A stretch of 64,000 bases of DNA from contig NZ_LGEC01000092.1 in NCBI RefSeq assembly GCF_001279585.1, positions 193,937-257,936 of the forward strand, read 5' to 3'. The translations under genes were made by a program, and so were the position numbers. Source of the stretch: Nocardiopsis sp. NRRL B-16309 (GTDB lineage: Bacteria; Actinomycetota; Actinomycetes; Streptosporangiales; Streptosporangiaceae). Numbering within the stretch: the stretch's first letter is position 1; each line of letters opens with the position of its first letter. The notes under the pieces are model-generated. The model was given only the letters and a program-made list of their open reading frames with translations, did not search any database and was not told the origin of the DNA. Shown in pieces: positions 52,634 to 61,393 of the stretch.

Positions 52634-52763
52634 CATGCGGGGTGACGCGAGCGGGCGCCGCCGAGCGAGGGCACGTGCCGGGCGGGATGGGGGCTGACCA
52701 TGCGGGGTGACGCGAGCGGGCGCCGCCGAGCGAGGGCATGTGCCGGGCGGGATGGGGGCTGAC
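52634..52763 (+). repeat. 65-bp tandem duplication in the 52571-52927 intergenic region
   Basis: Two copies of a 65-bp unit beginning CATGCGGGGTGACGCGAGCG (52634 and 52699) differ by one base in the region seen; a third partial copy begins at 52764. The interval carries no supported gene and lies between the response regulator and the trp leader. Confidence 0.8.
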
Positions 52764-52927
52764 CATGCGGGGCGGGTCGTGCGGCGGTCTGGGCCGGGTG
52801 GGACGGGCCGCGGCCGACCGTGCTGGGCGGGTCGAGCGAGTCCTTTGGCCGGGAGCCCGCCGACGGGGCGGCGTGCGATCCGGTGCGGCGGTGGCCCCGG
52901 CCCGCCGCAGCCGCTACACTCGGGCCC

Positions 52928-52975
52928 ATGCGAACCGACCCGACCATCCAGGCCCAGTGGTGGCGCCGCTCCTAG
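52928..52975 (+). CDS. trpL: trp leader peptide
   Basis: A 15-codon frame encoding MRTDPTIQAQWWRRS with two adjacent Trp codons (52958-52963). A TACACT -10 box at 52915-52920 lies seven bases before the ATG, so the leader is translated from a leaderless mRNA. Ribosome stalling at the Trp codons when tryptophan is scarce would shift the RNA fold downstream and let trpEG be transcribed. Confidence 0.88.
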   Translation: MRTDPTIQAQWWRRS

Positions 52976-53038
52976 GCGGCGCAGGTTCGTAGTACCCGAG
53001 AGCAGCGACCGCCCCGGACCGGCGGTCGTTTCGTGTTT
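52963..53038 (+). promoter_or_regulatory. trp attenuator
   Basis: Four segments are visible. 1:2 is GCGCCGC (52963-52969) with GCGGCGC (52976-52982), overlapping the Trp codons and stop. 2:3 (antiterminator) is GGCGG (52975-52979) with CCGCC (53009-53013). 3:4 (terminator) is CGACCGCC (53006-53013) with GGCGGTCG (53021-53028), followed by TTTCGTGTTT. This is classical transcription attenuation. Confidence 0.85.
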
Positions 53039-53095
53039 CCACGGCCCCGGCCGGCGTGACCCGACCCGACCGACCACAGCGCCAAAGGACCGGCC

Positions 53096-55330
53096 GTGAA
53101 CCCCAGCGACGTCCAGACCATCACGTACCGCACCGCGGGCGGCGTGACCGTCCGCCGCAGTTCCACCCCCTGCGACCCCGAGGTCCTCACTGACCTCGTC
53201 GCGTCCGTCGAGCACCGCCGCGGCGGCGTGCTCTCCTCCGGTATGGAGTATCCGGGCCGCTACGACCGCTGGCACCTGGGGTACGTCGACCCGTGCCTGG
53301 AGATCAGCACCCGGGGGCGCCGGATCACCGCCACCGCCCTCAACGCGCGCGGCCGCGTCCTGCTCCCCGTCCTGGTCCGGGCCCTGGAGGGCGTGGGAAC
53401 CGACGCCGACCGCGGCCCCGGCCACGTCGCCGTCACCGTGCCCGAGCCGGACCCCGACGCGTTCTTCACCGAGGAGGAGCGCAGCCGCCGCCCCAGCGTG
53501 TTCACCGGGATCCGCGCCGTCGTGGCGGCCCTGCGCAGCCCCGAGGACACCAACCTCGGCCTGTACGGGGCGTTCGGCTATGACCTGGCCTTCCAGTTCG
53601 AGCCGATCGAGCGGCACATCGACCGCGACCCCGACGACCGCGACCTCGTCCTGCACCTGCCCGACGCCCTCGTGGTCCGCGACCGCAAGCGCGAGACCTG
53701 CGTGCGCTACACCTACGAGTTCACCGTGCCGGGCGAGGGCGAACGCGCCGAGGCCGCCACCGAGGGCCTGGCCCGTGAGACCGAGCCCACCCCGCCGGTC
53801 GTCGCCGCCGCGCACGTGCCCGCGGGGCCCGAGCCGGGCTCCTACGCGCGCATCGTCGCCGACGCCAAGGAGAAGTTCCGGCGCGGCGACCTGTTCGAGG
53901 TCGTCCCCGGCCACCGCACCTACGCCCGCTGCTCCTCGCCCGCCCGTTTCTACGAGCGCCTGCGCGAGCGCAACCCGGCCCCCTACGAGTTCTTCTTCAA
54001 CCTCGGCGAGGGCGAGTACCTCGTCGGCGCCTCCCCGGAGATGTTCGTGCGGGTCAGCGGCGAGCCCGGCACCGGCCAGCGGGTGGAGACCTGCCCGATC
54101 TCCGGCACCATCCGCCGCGGCGAGGACGCGCTCGGCGACGCCGAGAACATCCAGGAGCTGCTCTCCTCGGTCAAGGAGAAGTCCGAGCTCACCATGTGCA
54201 CCGACGTGGACCGCAACGACAAGTCGCGCGTGTGCGAGCCGGGCACCGTCCGGGTGATCGGGCGCCGACAGATCGAGATGTACTCGCGGCTGATCCACAC
54301 CGTCGACCACATCGAGGGCACCCTGCGCCGGGACTTCGACGCCCTGGACGCCTTCCTCAGCCACATGTGGGCGGTCACCGTCACCGGAGCCCCCAAGACG
54401 TGGGCGATGCGCTTCATCGAGCAGCACGAGACCAGCCCCCGCCGCTGGTACGGCGGCGCCGTGGGCGTGGTCAACTTCGACGGCTCCATGAACACCGGCC
54501 TGACACTGCGCACCGCGCACATCCAGGACGGTGTGGCCGCGGTGCGGGTCGGCGCGACCCTGCTCTACGACTCCGACCCCGAGGCCGAGGAGAAGGAGAC
54601 CTTCCTCAAGGCCCGCGCCCTGCTGGAGACGCTCGCCCAGGGCGAGGAGGACGACCGGGCCGCCGAGGCGGGGGAGGAGCCGGACGAGGCCCCGGCGCCC
54701 GCGGCGGCGCTGCCCGGCACGGGCATGAAGGTGCTGCTCGTGGACCACGAGGACTCCTTCGTCAACACCCTCGCCGACTACGTCCGCCGACACGGCGCGG
54801 AGGTCACCACCGTCCGCTACGGCTTCGACGCGTCCCTGCTGGACCGCCTCGCCCCGGACCTGGTGGTGCTCTCGCCCGGCCCCGGGCTGCCGGTGGACTT
54901 CGGCATGTCCGAGCTGCTGGACCAGCTCGCGGCGCGCCGCCTGCCGGTGTTCGGCGTGTGCCTGGGCATGCAGGCCATGGTGGAGCACTCCGGCGGCGAG
55001 CTGCGCACGCTGGCGGAGCCGGTGCACGGCAAGCCGGGGCGGGTCCGGGTCTCGGGTGGGCACCTCCTGGCCGGGCTGGGCGAGGACGGCCGGTTCCCGG
55101 CGGCGCGGTACCACTCGACGTACACGCTTCCCGACCTGGTCAAGAACTACGAGGTGACCGCCGTTCTGGACGAGGAGGAGCCGGTCGTGATGGCGGTCGA
55201 GGACCCGTCCGCGTGCTGGTTCGGCGTGCAGTTCCACCCCGAGTCCATCCTCACGGCGCCCGTGGGCGAGGGCATCGTCGCGCGCGTCCTGGAGCTGGCC
55301 CGGCGCTGGGCCGTGCCCGCGCGCGCCTGA
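53096..55330 (+). CDS. trpE: Anthranilate synthase, TrpE-TrpG fusion
   Basis: A 744-aa enzyme that makes anthranilate from chorismate and glutamine. Residues 1 to about 520 are the chorismate-binding part: PISGTIRRGEDALGDAENIQ, TMCTDVDRNDKSRVCEPG and AVTVTGAPKTWAMRFIEQHE. A short Glu/Ala/Pro linker leads to the glutamine amidotransferase (from about residue 543) with nucleophile Cys622 in GVCLGMQ and His714/Glu716 in FHPES. The GTG start follows AAAGGA. Leader-peptide control points to tryptophan biosynthesis; specialised-metabolism versions of the fusion exist, but no such cluster is here. Confidence 0.92.
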   Translation: MNPSDVQTITYRTAGGVTVRRSSTPCDPEVLTDLVASVEHRRGGVLSSGMEYPGRYDRWHLGYVDPCLEISTRGRRITATALNARGRVLLPVLVRALEGVGTDADRGPGHVAVTVPEPDPDAFFTEEERSRRPSVFTGIRAVVAALRSPEDTNLGLYGAFGYDLAFQFEPIERHIDRDPDDRDLVLHLPDALVVRDRKRETCVRYTYEFTVPGEGERAEAATEGLARETEPTPPVVAAAHVPAGPEPGSYARIVADAKEKFRRGDLFEVVPGHRTYARCSSPARFYERLRERNPAPYEFFFNLGEGEYLVGASPEMFVRVSGEPGTGQRVETCPISGTIRRGEDALGDAENIQELLSSVKEKSELTMCTDVDRNDKSRVCEPGTVRVIGRRQIEMYSRLIHTVDHIEGTLRRDFDALDAFLSHMWAVTVTGAPKTWAMRFIEQHETSPRRWYGGAVGVVNFDGSMNTGLTLRTAHIQDGVAAVRVGATLLYDSDPEAEEKETFLKARALLETLAQGEEDDRAAEAGEEPDEAPAPAAALPGTGMKVLLVDHEDSFVNTLADYVRRHGAEVTTVRYGFDASLLDRLAPDLVVLSPGPGLPVDFGMSELLDQLAARRLPVFGVCLGMQAMVEHSGGELRTLAEPVHGKPGRVRVSGGHLLAGLGEDGRFPAARYHSTYTLPDLVKNYEVTAVLDEEEPVVMAVEDPSACWFGVQFHPESILTAPVGEGIVARVLELARRWAVPARA

Positions 55331-55337
55331 CCGGCCG

Positions 55338-55372
55338 CCGGTCCGTGCGCGGTGAGCCCGCGCACGGGCCGG
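55338..55372 (+). terminator. Rho-independent-like terminator of trpEG
   Basis: A 15-bp stem with one G-U pair (55338-55352 with 55358-55372) and a 5-base loop, followed by TTTCCT, eight bases after the stop codon. Confidence 0.8.
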
Positions 55373-55444
55373 TTTCCTCAGGATTCGAGGTCGAAACGTC
55401 GGCGGTTGATGTTTGATCAACCTGTGACCGGTCAGTGGTCGAGT

Positions 55445-55585
55445 ATGGGTACTTTGCTACTGATCCTCGGCATCATCCTGATCGTCGGCGGCGTTCTGGG
55501 CCTCCTGCGGGGGCAGATGCTCTGGGGCATCGTCGCGATCGTCGTCGGGCTCATCCTGGTGCCGGGCGGGTTCATCGGCTTCTGA
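55445..55585 (+). CDS. Small membrane protein (GPGG-motif type)
   Basis: A 46-aa two-helix protein: GTLLLILGIILIVGGVLGLL and MLWGIVAIVVGLILVPGGFI. The turn and the late PGG motif match the actinobacterial GPGG small membrane protein family (a VPGG variant here). ATG 55445 places the first helix normally. Role unknown. Confidence 0.72.
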   Translation: MGTLLLILGIILIVGGVLGLLRGQMLWGIVAIVVGLILVPGGFIGF

Positions 55586-55730
55586 CGGGCGCCTCCGGGT
55601 GCCCTCCGGTGCCGTGTACCCTCGTGGAAGGCCAATCGGCCCAGCCCCACGCGCGCGTCCGTGACCGGGACCTCCCAGGTCACGGTACTGACGCGTGCCA
55701 TGGGGCGGGGAGCCACGAGGAGAGGGTGCT

Positions 55731-56528
55731 GTGAAGAAGGTCGAGCCGCAGGTACGTCTGGTAGCGCGTCCGCAGGTGGACTACGACGTGATCGCCGACT
55801 ACCTCAAGGAGGTCGGCGGGCAGGCGTGGCTGGAGCGGTTCGACCGCGGTGACCTGGACCTGCACCTCAACGACGCGCAGAACCTCGCCGAGTTCGCCGG
55901 TCGGCTGTGCTACCGCTCGTGGGAGCCGGGCCTGAACCCGAACGTCACGCGGGTGCGCAAGGACCAGGACGCCTACCTCGGCAACATCCTGGCCAGCCTG
56001 CACGGGTCGGTCCTGGAGCACATCAGCTTCAGCTTCGTGCTGCACAACGTCTCACGCGTGCTGACCCACGAGCTCATCCGGCACCGGCCCGGCGTGGCCG
56101 TCTCGCAGGAGTCGCTGCGCTTCGTGCGCCTGAGCGACCTGCCGTTCTGGTTCCCGGACTGGGCCGAGGAGGACCCGGAGCTGATGGAGCGCGCCACCGC
56201 GATGCTCCAGCAGATGGAGGAGTTCCAGCTCTGGATGGCCGACCACTTCGGTCTGGACGACGACGGCGTGAAGTTCGCGGAGAAGAAGCACAAGACGTCG
56301 TTCATGCGCCGCTTCGCCCCCGAGGGCGTGGCCACCGGCCTGGTGTGGACCGCCAACGTGCGCACCCTGCGCCACACCCTGGAGGCCCGCACCGCGCCGG
56401 GTGCCGAGGAGGAGATCCGCCTGCTCTTCCACCGCATCGGCGAGACCCTCAAGGAGGAGGCCCCGGCCCTGTTCGGCGACTACGTCGTCGAGGACGGCGC
56501 CTGGGTCCCGCAGTACCGCAAGGTCTGA
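55731..56528 (+). CDS. thyX: Flavin-dependent thymidylate synthase
   Basis: A 265-aa enzyme making dTMP from dUMP with FAD, NADPH and methylene-tetrahydrofolate. The ThyX signature RHRPGVAVSQESLR starts at residue 117. Other conserved parts are HGSVLEHISFSFVLHNVSRV and ARTAPGAEEEIRLLFHRIGE. The GTG start has GAGGAGAGGG upstream. The frame is intact. Confidence 0.95.
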   Translation: MKKVEPQVRLVARPQVDYDVIADYLKEVGGQAWLERFDRGDLDLHLNDAQNLAEFAGRLCYRSWEPGLNPNVTRVRKDQDAYLGNILASLHGSVLEHISFSFVLHNVSRVLTHELIRHRPGVAVSQESLRFVRLSDLPFWFPDWAEEDPELMERATAMLQQMEEFQLWMADHFGLDDDGVKFAEKKHKTSFMRRFAPEGVATGLVWTANVRTLRHTLEARTAPGAEEEIRLLFHRIGETLKEEAPALFGDYVVEDGAWVPQYRKV

Positions 56529-56546
56529 CCACCGGGCCCCCGGCAG

Positions 56547-56617
56547 GGGTGAACGCGGAACTCGCGGATCCCAGCCGCCGCGCGCACCGTCCCGCTGGGT
56601 GAACGCGGAACACGCGG
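56547..56617 (+). repeat. Direct repeat after thyX
   Basis: GGGTGAACGCGGAAC-W-CGCGG occurs at 56547-56567 and 56597-56617, 50 bp apart, differing by one base (T or A). It lies in the gap between thyX and the SRPBCC gene. Purpose unknown. Confidence 0.65.
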
Positions 56618-56711
56618 CCTCCAGACACCGGGCGCGCCGCCGTGGCCTCCGCCGCCCTGTCACCGCCCTCCGCTAGCGTCGTGGCGGACGAGGACGGCGA
56701 AGGGCGGGGAC

Positions 56712-57179
56712 ATGGCCGAGGAACGCGTCGACCGGGGGAACCGGACCGTGCGCGCACCGGTGGCGGAGGTCTACCGGGCGATGACCGAGCGGGGCGCGCT
56801 GGAGGCGTGGCTGCCGCCGGAGGGCATGACCGGCCGGATCACCCGTTTCGAGCCCTGGTCGGGAGGCGGGTACGACCTGGTGCTCACCTACGGCGACCCG
56901 GCCGCCGGGCAGGGCAAGACCACGGACTCGACCGACGCCGCCGAGGTGGAGTTCGTCGAACTGGTCCCCGGCGAGCGTGTCGTGCAGCGGATCGTGTTCG
57001 ATTCCCCGGACCCGGCCTTCGCGGGCACGATGACGATGACCTGGCGGCTCGCCGAGCACCCGGAGGGCACCCTGGTGACGATCGAGGCGACGGGTGTGCC
57101 CCGGGGGATCTCCCAAGCCGACCACGAGACGGCGTTCGCCTCCTCCCTGGCCAACCTCGCCGCCCACGTGGAGGCGTGA
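56712..57179 (+). CDS. SRPBCC / AHSA1-like protein
   Basis: A 155-aa helix-grip protein of the activator of Hsp90 ATPase-like family: RTVRAPVAEVYRAMTERGAL at the start, FEPWSGGGYDLVLTYGDPAA, VELVPGERVVQRIVFDSPDP and the C-terminal helix ADHETAFASSLANLAAHVEA. GGGCGGGG precedes the ATG. Probably binds a small hydrophobic ligand. Confidence 0.83.
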   Translation: MAEERVDRGNRTVRAPVAEVYRAMTERGALEAWLPPEGMTGRITRFEPWSGGGYDLVLTYGDPAAGQGKTTDSTDAAEVEFVELVPGERVVQRIVFDSPDPAFAGTMTMTWRLAEHPEGTLVTIEATGVPRGISQADHETAFASSLANLAAHVEA

Positions 57180-57290
57180 CCGCCCGCCGGTCGGCTCGTC
57201 TTTGCACGCCTATTGCCGTGTCAGCGGCGATGGCCGGTCCGGACGCCTGCACGATGGCACCACGGTGCGTCGCGTTGGGGGAGTGCTCGG

Positions 57291-58568
57291 GTGGAGGAGG
57301 AACAGGACGAGGCGGGCGGCTCGGTCCCGTTGGCGCGCAGACTGCTGCCCCTCGTGGTGCCCGCGCTGTTGGTCGGGGTCGGCGCGGCCCTGGTCCTGCT
57401 GGCCGTCGAAGCGGTCGCCGCGCTCCTCCAGGAGTGGGTGTGGACGGTAGTCCCTGACGCTGCCGGTATCGACGGGGAGGGCGCCCTGTGGACGGTCGGC
57501 GTACTCACCCTGACCGGGGTCGCCGTGGGACTGGTGGTGTGGAAGGCCCCCGGCCACGCCGGGCCCGAGCCGGCCACCGTGGAACTGGTCACGGAGCCCC
57601 TGGAACCGCGTGCCGTGCCCGGCATGCTGATCACCGTCGTGCTCGCGCTGGCCTGCGGGGTCAGCCTGGGGCCGGAGAACCCCGTCATCGCGGTCAACGT
57701 CGCCCTGATCTACTGGGCGGGCCGCCGCCTGATACCGGCCATGCCGGGGCAGGCCTGGGTCGGACTGTCCACCGCCGCCACCATCGGCGCACTGTTCTCC
57801 ACCCCCGTGGCCGCCGCCCTGCTGCTGTCCGAGATGGCCGCCGGCGACCGGGACGAGCCGCTGTGGGACCGGCTGGTGCTTCCTCTCGTCGCCGCGGGGG
57901 CCGCGGCGGTGACGACGCACGTGCTGGCCGGGCACGCGCTGTCCCTCTCCCTTCCCCCCTACCCGGGCCCGAGCGCGGGGGACGTGTTGTCGGGGTCGGT
58001 GATCGCCCTGGTCGGGGGTGTGGTCGGGCTGGCCCTGGTCTACGCCTTCCCCGTGGTGACCGGCTGGTTCCGGCGCCTGCGGCACCCGGTACTGATGATC
58101 GGCACCGGCGGCCTGGTGCTGGGGTTGCTGGGAGTGCTCGGCGGACGGCTGACCATGTTCAAGGGACTGGACGAGATGGGCGAGCTGGCCGCCCACAGCT
58201 CCGACTTCGGAGTGGGAGCGCTGGTGGTGATCATCGTGGTCCGGATGGCGGCCCTGCTGACCGCGGCCTCCTGCGGGTTCCGCGGCGGCCGGATCTTCCC
58301 CGTGCTGTTCACCGGGGTGGCGCTGGGACTCCTGGCCGCGAAGCTCGTCCCGGCCGTACCGGTGTCGTTGGCGGTGGCGTCCGCGGTGGTGGGCATCCTC
58401 GCGGCGGTCACCCGTCTGGGGTGGTTGAGCCTGTTCATCGCGGTGACCGTCGTCCCGGACCTGGGCCTGCTTCCCGTCCTGTGCCTGGCGGTGCTGCCGG
58501 TGTGGCTGCTGGTCAGCGGCCGACCGGAGATGGTGGTGCCCGCGGAACCGGACTCGACGCACGGCTGA
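57291..58568 (+). CDS. YfeO/ClC-like ion channel or transporter
   Basis: A 425-aa membrane protein with about 10 helices. The ion-pathway motifs are variants of the ClC set: ACGVSLGPENP in place of GREGP, ALFSTPVAAALLLSEMAAG, and CGFRGGRIFPVLFTGVALG matching the GxFxP motif. This fits the YfeO branch of voltage-gated chloride channel-like proteins. GTG 57291 has GGGGGAG seven bases upstream; a longer frame from 57213 lacks a site. Transported ion unknown. Confidence 0.82.
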   Translation: MEEEQDEAGGSVPLARRLLPLVVPALLVGVGAALVLLAVEAVAALLQEWVWTVVPDAAGIDGEGALWTVGVLTLTGVAVGLVVWKAPGHAGPEPATVELVTEPLEPRAVPGMLITVVLALACGVSLGPENPVIAVNVALIYWAGRRLIPAMPGQAWVGLSTAATIGALFSTPVAAALLLSEMAAGDRDEPLWDRLVLPLVAAGAAAVTTHVLAGHALSLSLPPYPGPSAGDVLSGSVIALVGGVVGLALVYAFPVVTGWFRRLRHPVLMIGTGGLVLGLLGVLGGRLTMFKGLDEMGELAAHSSDFGVGALVVIIVVRMAALLTAASCGFRGGRIFPVLFTGVALGLLAAKLVPAVPVSLAVASAVVGILAAVTRLGWLSLFIAVTVVPDLGLLPVLCLAVLPVWLLVSGRPEMVVPAEPDSTHG

Positions 58569-58590
58569 CCCCGCGGGCACCGGGGGCGCT

Positions 58591-58716
58591 GTGGTGGCGT
58601 TCCAGGTGGGCGCCGTCGCCGCCCACGTGCGTGCCCGCGTCCCCGGCGACATCGCGTCCCCGGGTGCCTACCTCGTCCTGGCCGTCGCCTCGCTCGGCCT
58701 CACCGTCGCGGGCTAA
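58591..58716 (+). pseudogene. C-terminal fragment of a DoxX-like membrane protein
   Basis: A 41-codon frame (VVAFQVGAVAAHVRARVPGD, then a hydrophobic helix YLVLAVASLGLTVAG) looks like the last helices of DoxX-like proteins. Nothing upstream supplies the rest. It probably is a relic. Confidence 0.45.
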
Positions 58717-60836
58717 CCCCGTGCGAGCAGGGTCGAGAGCCGCCGCTCGACGCCCTGGACACGGGGGTCGCCGACGTCGCGCAGGTACTCCAGCGCCGCG
58801 CCCAGGGCCTCCCGGGCGCGTTCGACGTCACCGAGCACGTCGTGTGCCTCGGCCAGCCCCATCAACGCCACGGCTCGGCTGTCGTCGTCCTCGCGGTCGT
58901 CGAACACCCCGATGGCCGACCGGTACCGTTCGACGGCCTCGGTAGCCTGCCCGACCCCGACGAGGGCCCGGCCGAGTGTGCAGTGGCACCACGCGATGCT
59001 CCACGCATCGCCGATCTCCTCGAACGCCGCCACCGCAGCCCGCGCGTCGGCGAGCGCCGTGTCGAACCGACCCAGATCCGCTCCGAAACCGGCTTTGCTG
59101 AGCAGCCCCATCGCCTCGCCGCGCCGCTCGCCCGCCTCCCGGAACACCGCGAGTGCGCGCTCGACGTGCCCGACGGCGGACACGCGCTCTCCTCGCTGCC
59201 AGGCCACTTCGCCGAGCTGGCGCTCGGCGAACCCCTCGATCCACGGATCACCCGCGGCCTCGTTCTGTCCGATCGCCGCCCGGTAGTGCACGACCGCGTC
59301 GGTGAGGTCGCCCGACAACCACAGCGCGTCACCGAGCCCCAAGTGGTTGCGGGCCGTCCCGAAGGGGTCGCCCGCACGCTCGGCCGCCTGGAGCCCGACC
59401 ACGTGCAGGTCCAGCCACTCGTCCCAGTGCCTGTGCAGCTCGAAGAGCGGGTAGACCGACGCGGGCAGCCGCCAGGCGACATCGTCGTGGCCGTGGTCGA
59501 CGGCCGCGTGCAGGACGGCGATCAGGTTGCGGCGTTCGTTCTCGAACCAGGCCAGTGCCTCCCGCGCGGACGGGAATCCGGGCAGCTCGCCCGCCGCCCG
59601 GGCTCCGGGGACGACGGGGAAGTGCGGATGCGCCGACCGTTGCGCGCGGGCCGCGGCGTGTGTGTACCAGCGGGCCACCCGCTCGACGGCCGCGCTCGCC
59701 GCGACGGGGCCCTCCTCCGCCCGGAGCCGTTCCACGGCGTACAGCCGTACCAGGTCGTGCAGGCGGAAGCGGTCCGAACGCAGCCGTTCCACCAGGTGCG
59801 CGCGGGTCAACCGGTCCAGGAACCGGCGCGCCGCCACCGGCGGGGTGGCGGTGAGCGCGGCGGCAGCGGCGCTCGAGAAGTCGTCTCCCGGATGCGCCCC
59901 CAGCCTTCGGAAGAAGCGGGCACTGTCGCTGTCCAGAGCCTCGTAGGACGTGCTCATCACGGCACGCAGGTCACTCAACTCGTCCTCCTCCGAGAGCGTG
60001 TCCAGCCGGGACTCCTCGACCGCCAGCTCGGTCACCAGGTCGTTCAGCGCGTCGTCCGGCCGACCGGTGAGGCGTTCGGCCGCCACCCGCAGGGCCAGGG
60101 GGAGCCCCGCGCAGTGCTCGGCGAGTCGATGTGCCGCGACGGGTTCGGCGTCCACGCGGGAGCCGACCGTCGTACGCAACAGGGTCACGGCGTCGGCCAT
60201 CGCCAACACCCCGAGGGGCAGACGTGTCGCTCCCTCCCGGACGACGAGTCCGGGAAGCGTGTCGCGGCTCGTGACGACCACCATGCAACCGGGCGAGGCG
60301 GGTAGGAGGGGACGGACCTGGGCGGGGCCGAGTACGTCGTCGACGACGACCAGGAGGCGTCGTCCGTCGAGTTCGGAGCGGAACAGGGCGGAACGACCCT
60401 CCAGGTCCAACGGGATGCGGTCGGGGGCGACACCGAGCGCGCGCAGGAGCGAGCCCAAGGCCTGGGAGGCCTCGGCGCGGGGGCCGGGCGCGTGGCCGTG
60501 CATGCTGACGTACAGGCTCCCGTCCGGGAACCGTGCGCGCTCGCGGTGTGCCCAGTGCACGGCGAGCGCGGTCTTGCCGACACCCGGCGGTCCGGCGAGC
60601 ACGGCGACCGGGGTGCTCTTCCCGAGCCCCGCGGCCAGGGCGTCCAAGCGGCGCAGGTGCGCCTCCCGGTCGACGAACCCGCTGACCGTGAGCGGCAGTT
60701 GGCGGGGGACGGCCGCCGGCCGGGTGTGCGCGGAGGTGATGTGGACGCCGCCGTGTACGGTGCCCGCCTGCACGACGGCTCCCGCGGATCCGCCGACGGA
60801 GTTGTCGGTGACCGTCCTCTCGTCGCCGGTGGTCAC
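58713..60836 (-). CDS. NB-ARC/TPR (NLR-like) protein with N-terminal RHIM-like motif
   Basis: A 707-aa STAND ATPase. Residues 11-33 carry DNSVGGSAGAVVQAGTVHGG followed by VHI, a RHIM-like amyloid signalling motif. The NB-ARC follows: GPPGVGKT at 82-89, RRLLVVVDDVLGPAQVRPLL as Walker B, GLPLALRVAAERL as the GxP/ARC2 motif, and FRLHDLVRLYAVERLR as the late MHD-like region. From about 420 the protein is TPR repeats (FGTARNHLGLGDALWLSGDL and similar). GTG 60836 overlaps the upstream stop (GTGA). Such proteins act as switch-like sensors in regulation or phage defence. Confidence 0.87.
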   Translation of the reverse strand: MTTGDERTVTDNSVGGSAGAVVQAGTVHGGVHITSAHTRPAAVPRQLPLTVSGFVDREAHLRRLDALAAGLGKSTPVAVLAGPPGVGKTALAVHWAHRERARFPDGSLYVSMHGHAPGPRAEASQALGSLLRALGVAPDRIPLDLEGRSALFRSELDGRRLLVVVDDVLGPAQVRPLLPASPGCMVVVTSRDTLPGLVVREGATRLPLGVLAMADAVTLLRTTVGSRVDAEPVAAHRLAEHCAGLPLALRVAAERLTGRPDDALNDLVTELAVEESRLDTLSEEDELSDLRAVMSTSYEALDSDSARFFRRLGAHPGDDFSSAAAAALTATPPVAARRFLDRLTRAHLVERLRSDRFRLHDLVRLYAVERLRAEEGPVAASAAVERVARWYTHAAARAQRSAHPHFPVVPGARAAGELPGFPSAREALAWFENERRNLIAVLHAAVDHGHDDVAWRLPASVYPLFELHRHWDEWLDLHVVGLQAAERAGDPFGTARNHLGLGDALWLSGDLTDAVVHYRAAIGQNEAAGDPWIEGFAERQLGEVAWQRGERVSAVGHVERALAVFREAGERRGEAMGLLSKAGFGADLGRFDTALADARAAVAAFEEIGDAWSIAWCHCTLGRALVGVGQATEAVERYRSAIGVFDDREDDDSRAVALMGLAEAHDVLGDVERAREALGAALEYLRDVGDPRVQGVERRLSTLLARG

Positions 60837-61393
60837 AGGGGCCGCATGTCCGCGTCGAAGCGCCTCTGGTACTCGGCGAAGGGCATGGACATGTGCAGGG
60901 CCCGGTCGCGGACCTCGTTGGCCCAGAGCACCTGCGCGGGATCGGTCACCAGTTCTGGGGCGAGCATGGTGCCGTCCCGGGTGTAGTTCATGCGCAGGAG
61001 GCGGGTCGAGTCGAACAGCCAGAAGTCGAACCGCGGGATGCCCTCCGGCCACGCGTCCTCGGCGACGGGCAGGATGTTGACCTCCTCCCCGGCCGCCACG
61101 CTGGAGCGATAGGCCCACACCGACTCGAACCGGAGGTAGTCGGTCAGCGGTTCGGAGACCACGTGCACCCTGCTGAAGCGCCGTTCGCCGCCGACCAGGG
61201 CCGCCCACTCGTCGCGCGCGTCGGTCGAGACGATCTCGCCGTCGTCCAGAAAGCGACGAAAGGCCTCTGCCTCGTACCCGACGTCGTAGACCTGGAGCGT
61301 CTCCAGGCGAAATGCCGTGTATCGGCACTCGGTGAAGTACCGGTCGAACTCTTCGTCGCTCACGTTTTGGTCCGGGACGGCCTGAACGGTCAC
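60833..61393 (-). CDS. DUF6879-family protein
   Basis: A 186-aa protein: EEFDRYFTECRYTAFRLETL at the start, FSRVHVVSEPLTDYLRFESV and FWLFDSTRLLRMNYTRDGTM in the middle, and SMPFAEYQRRFDADMRPL at the end, the DUF6879 pattern. In actinomycetes DUF6879 genes are paired with XRE/DUF397 regulators or STAND proteins and are thought to be signalling or effector partners. It overlaps both neighbours by GTGA, making a tight three-gene operon. Confidence 0.85.
   Translation of the reverse strand: MTVQAVPDQNVSDEEFDRYFTECRYTAFRLETLQVYDVGYEAEAFRRFLDDGEIVSTDARDEWAALVGGERRFSRVHVVSEPLTDYLRFESVWAYRSSVAAGEEVNILPVAEDAWPEGIPRFDFWLFDSTRLLRMNYTRDGTMLAPELVTDPAQVLWANEVRDRALHMSMPFAEYQRRFDADMRPL

Noticed and set aside
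58713..61328. Longer 871-codon version of the NLR-like gene
   Set aside because: The first 164 codons overlap DUF6879 in another frame; the GTGA overlap at 60836 is the natural start.
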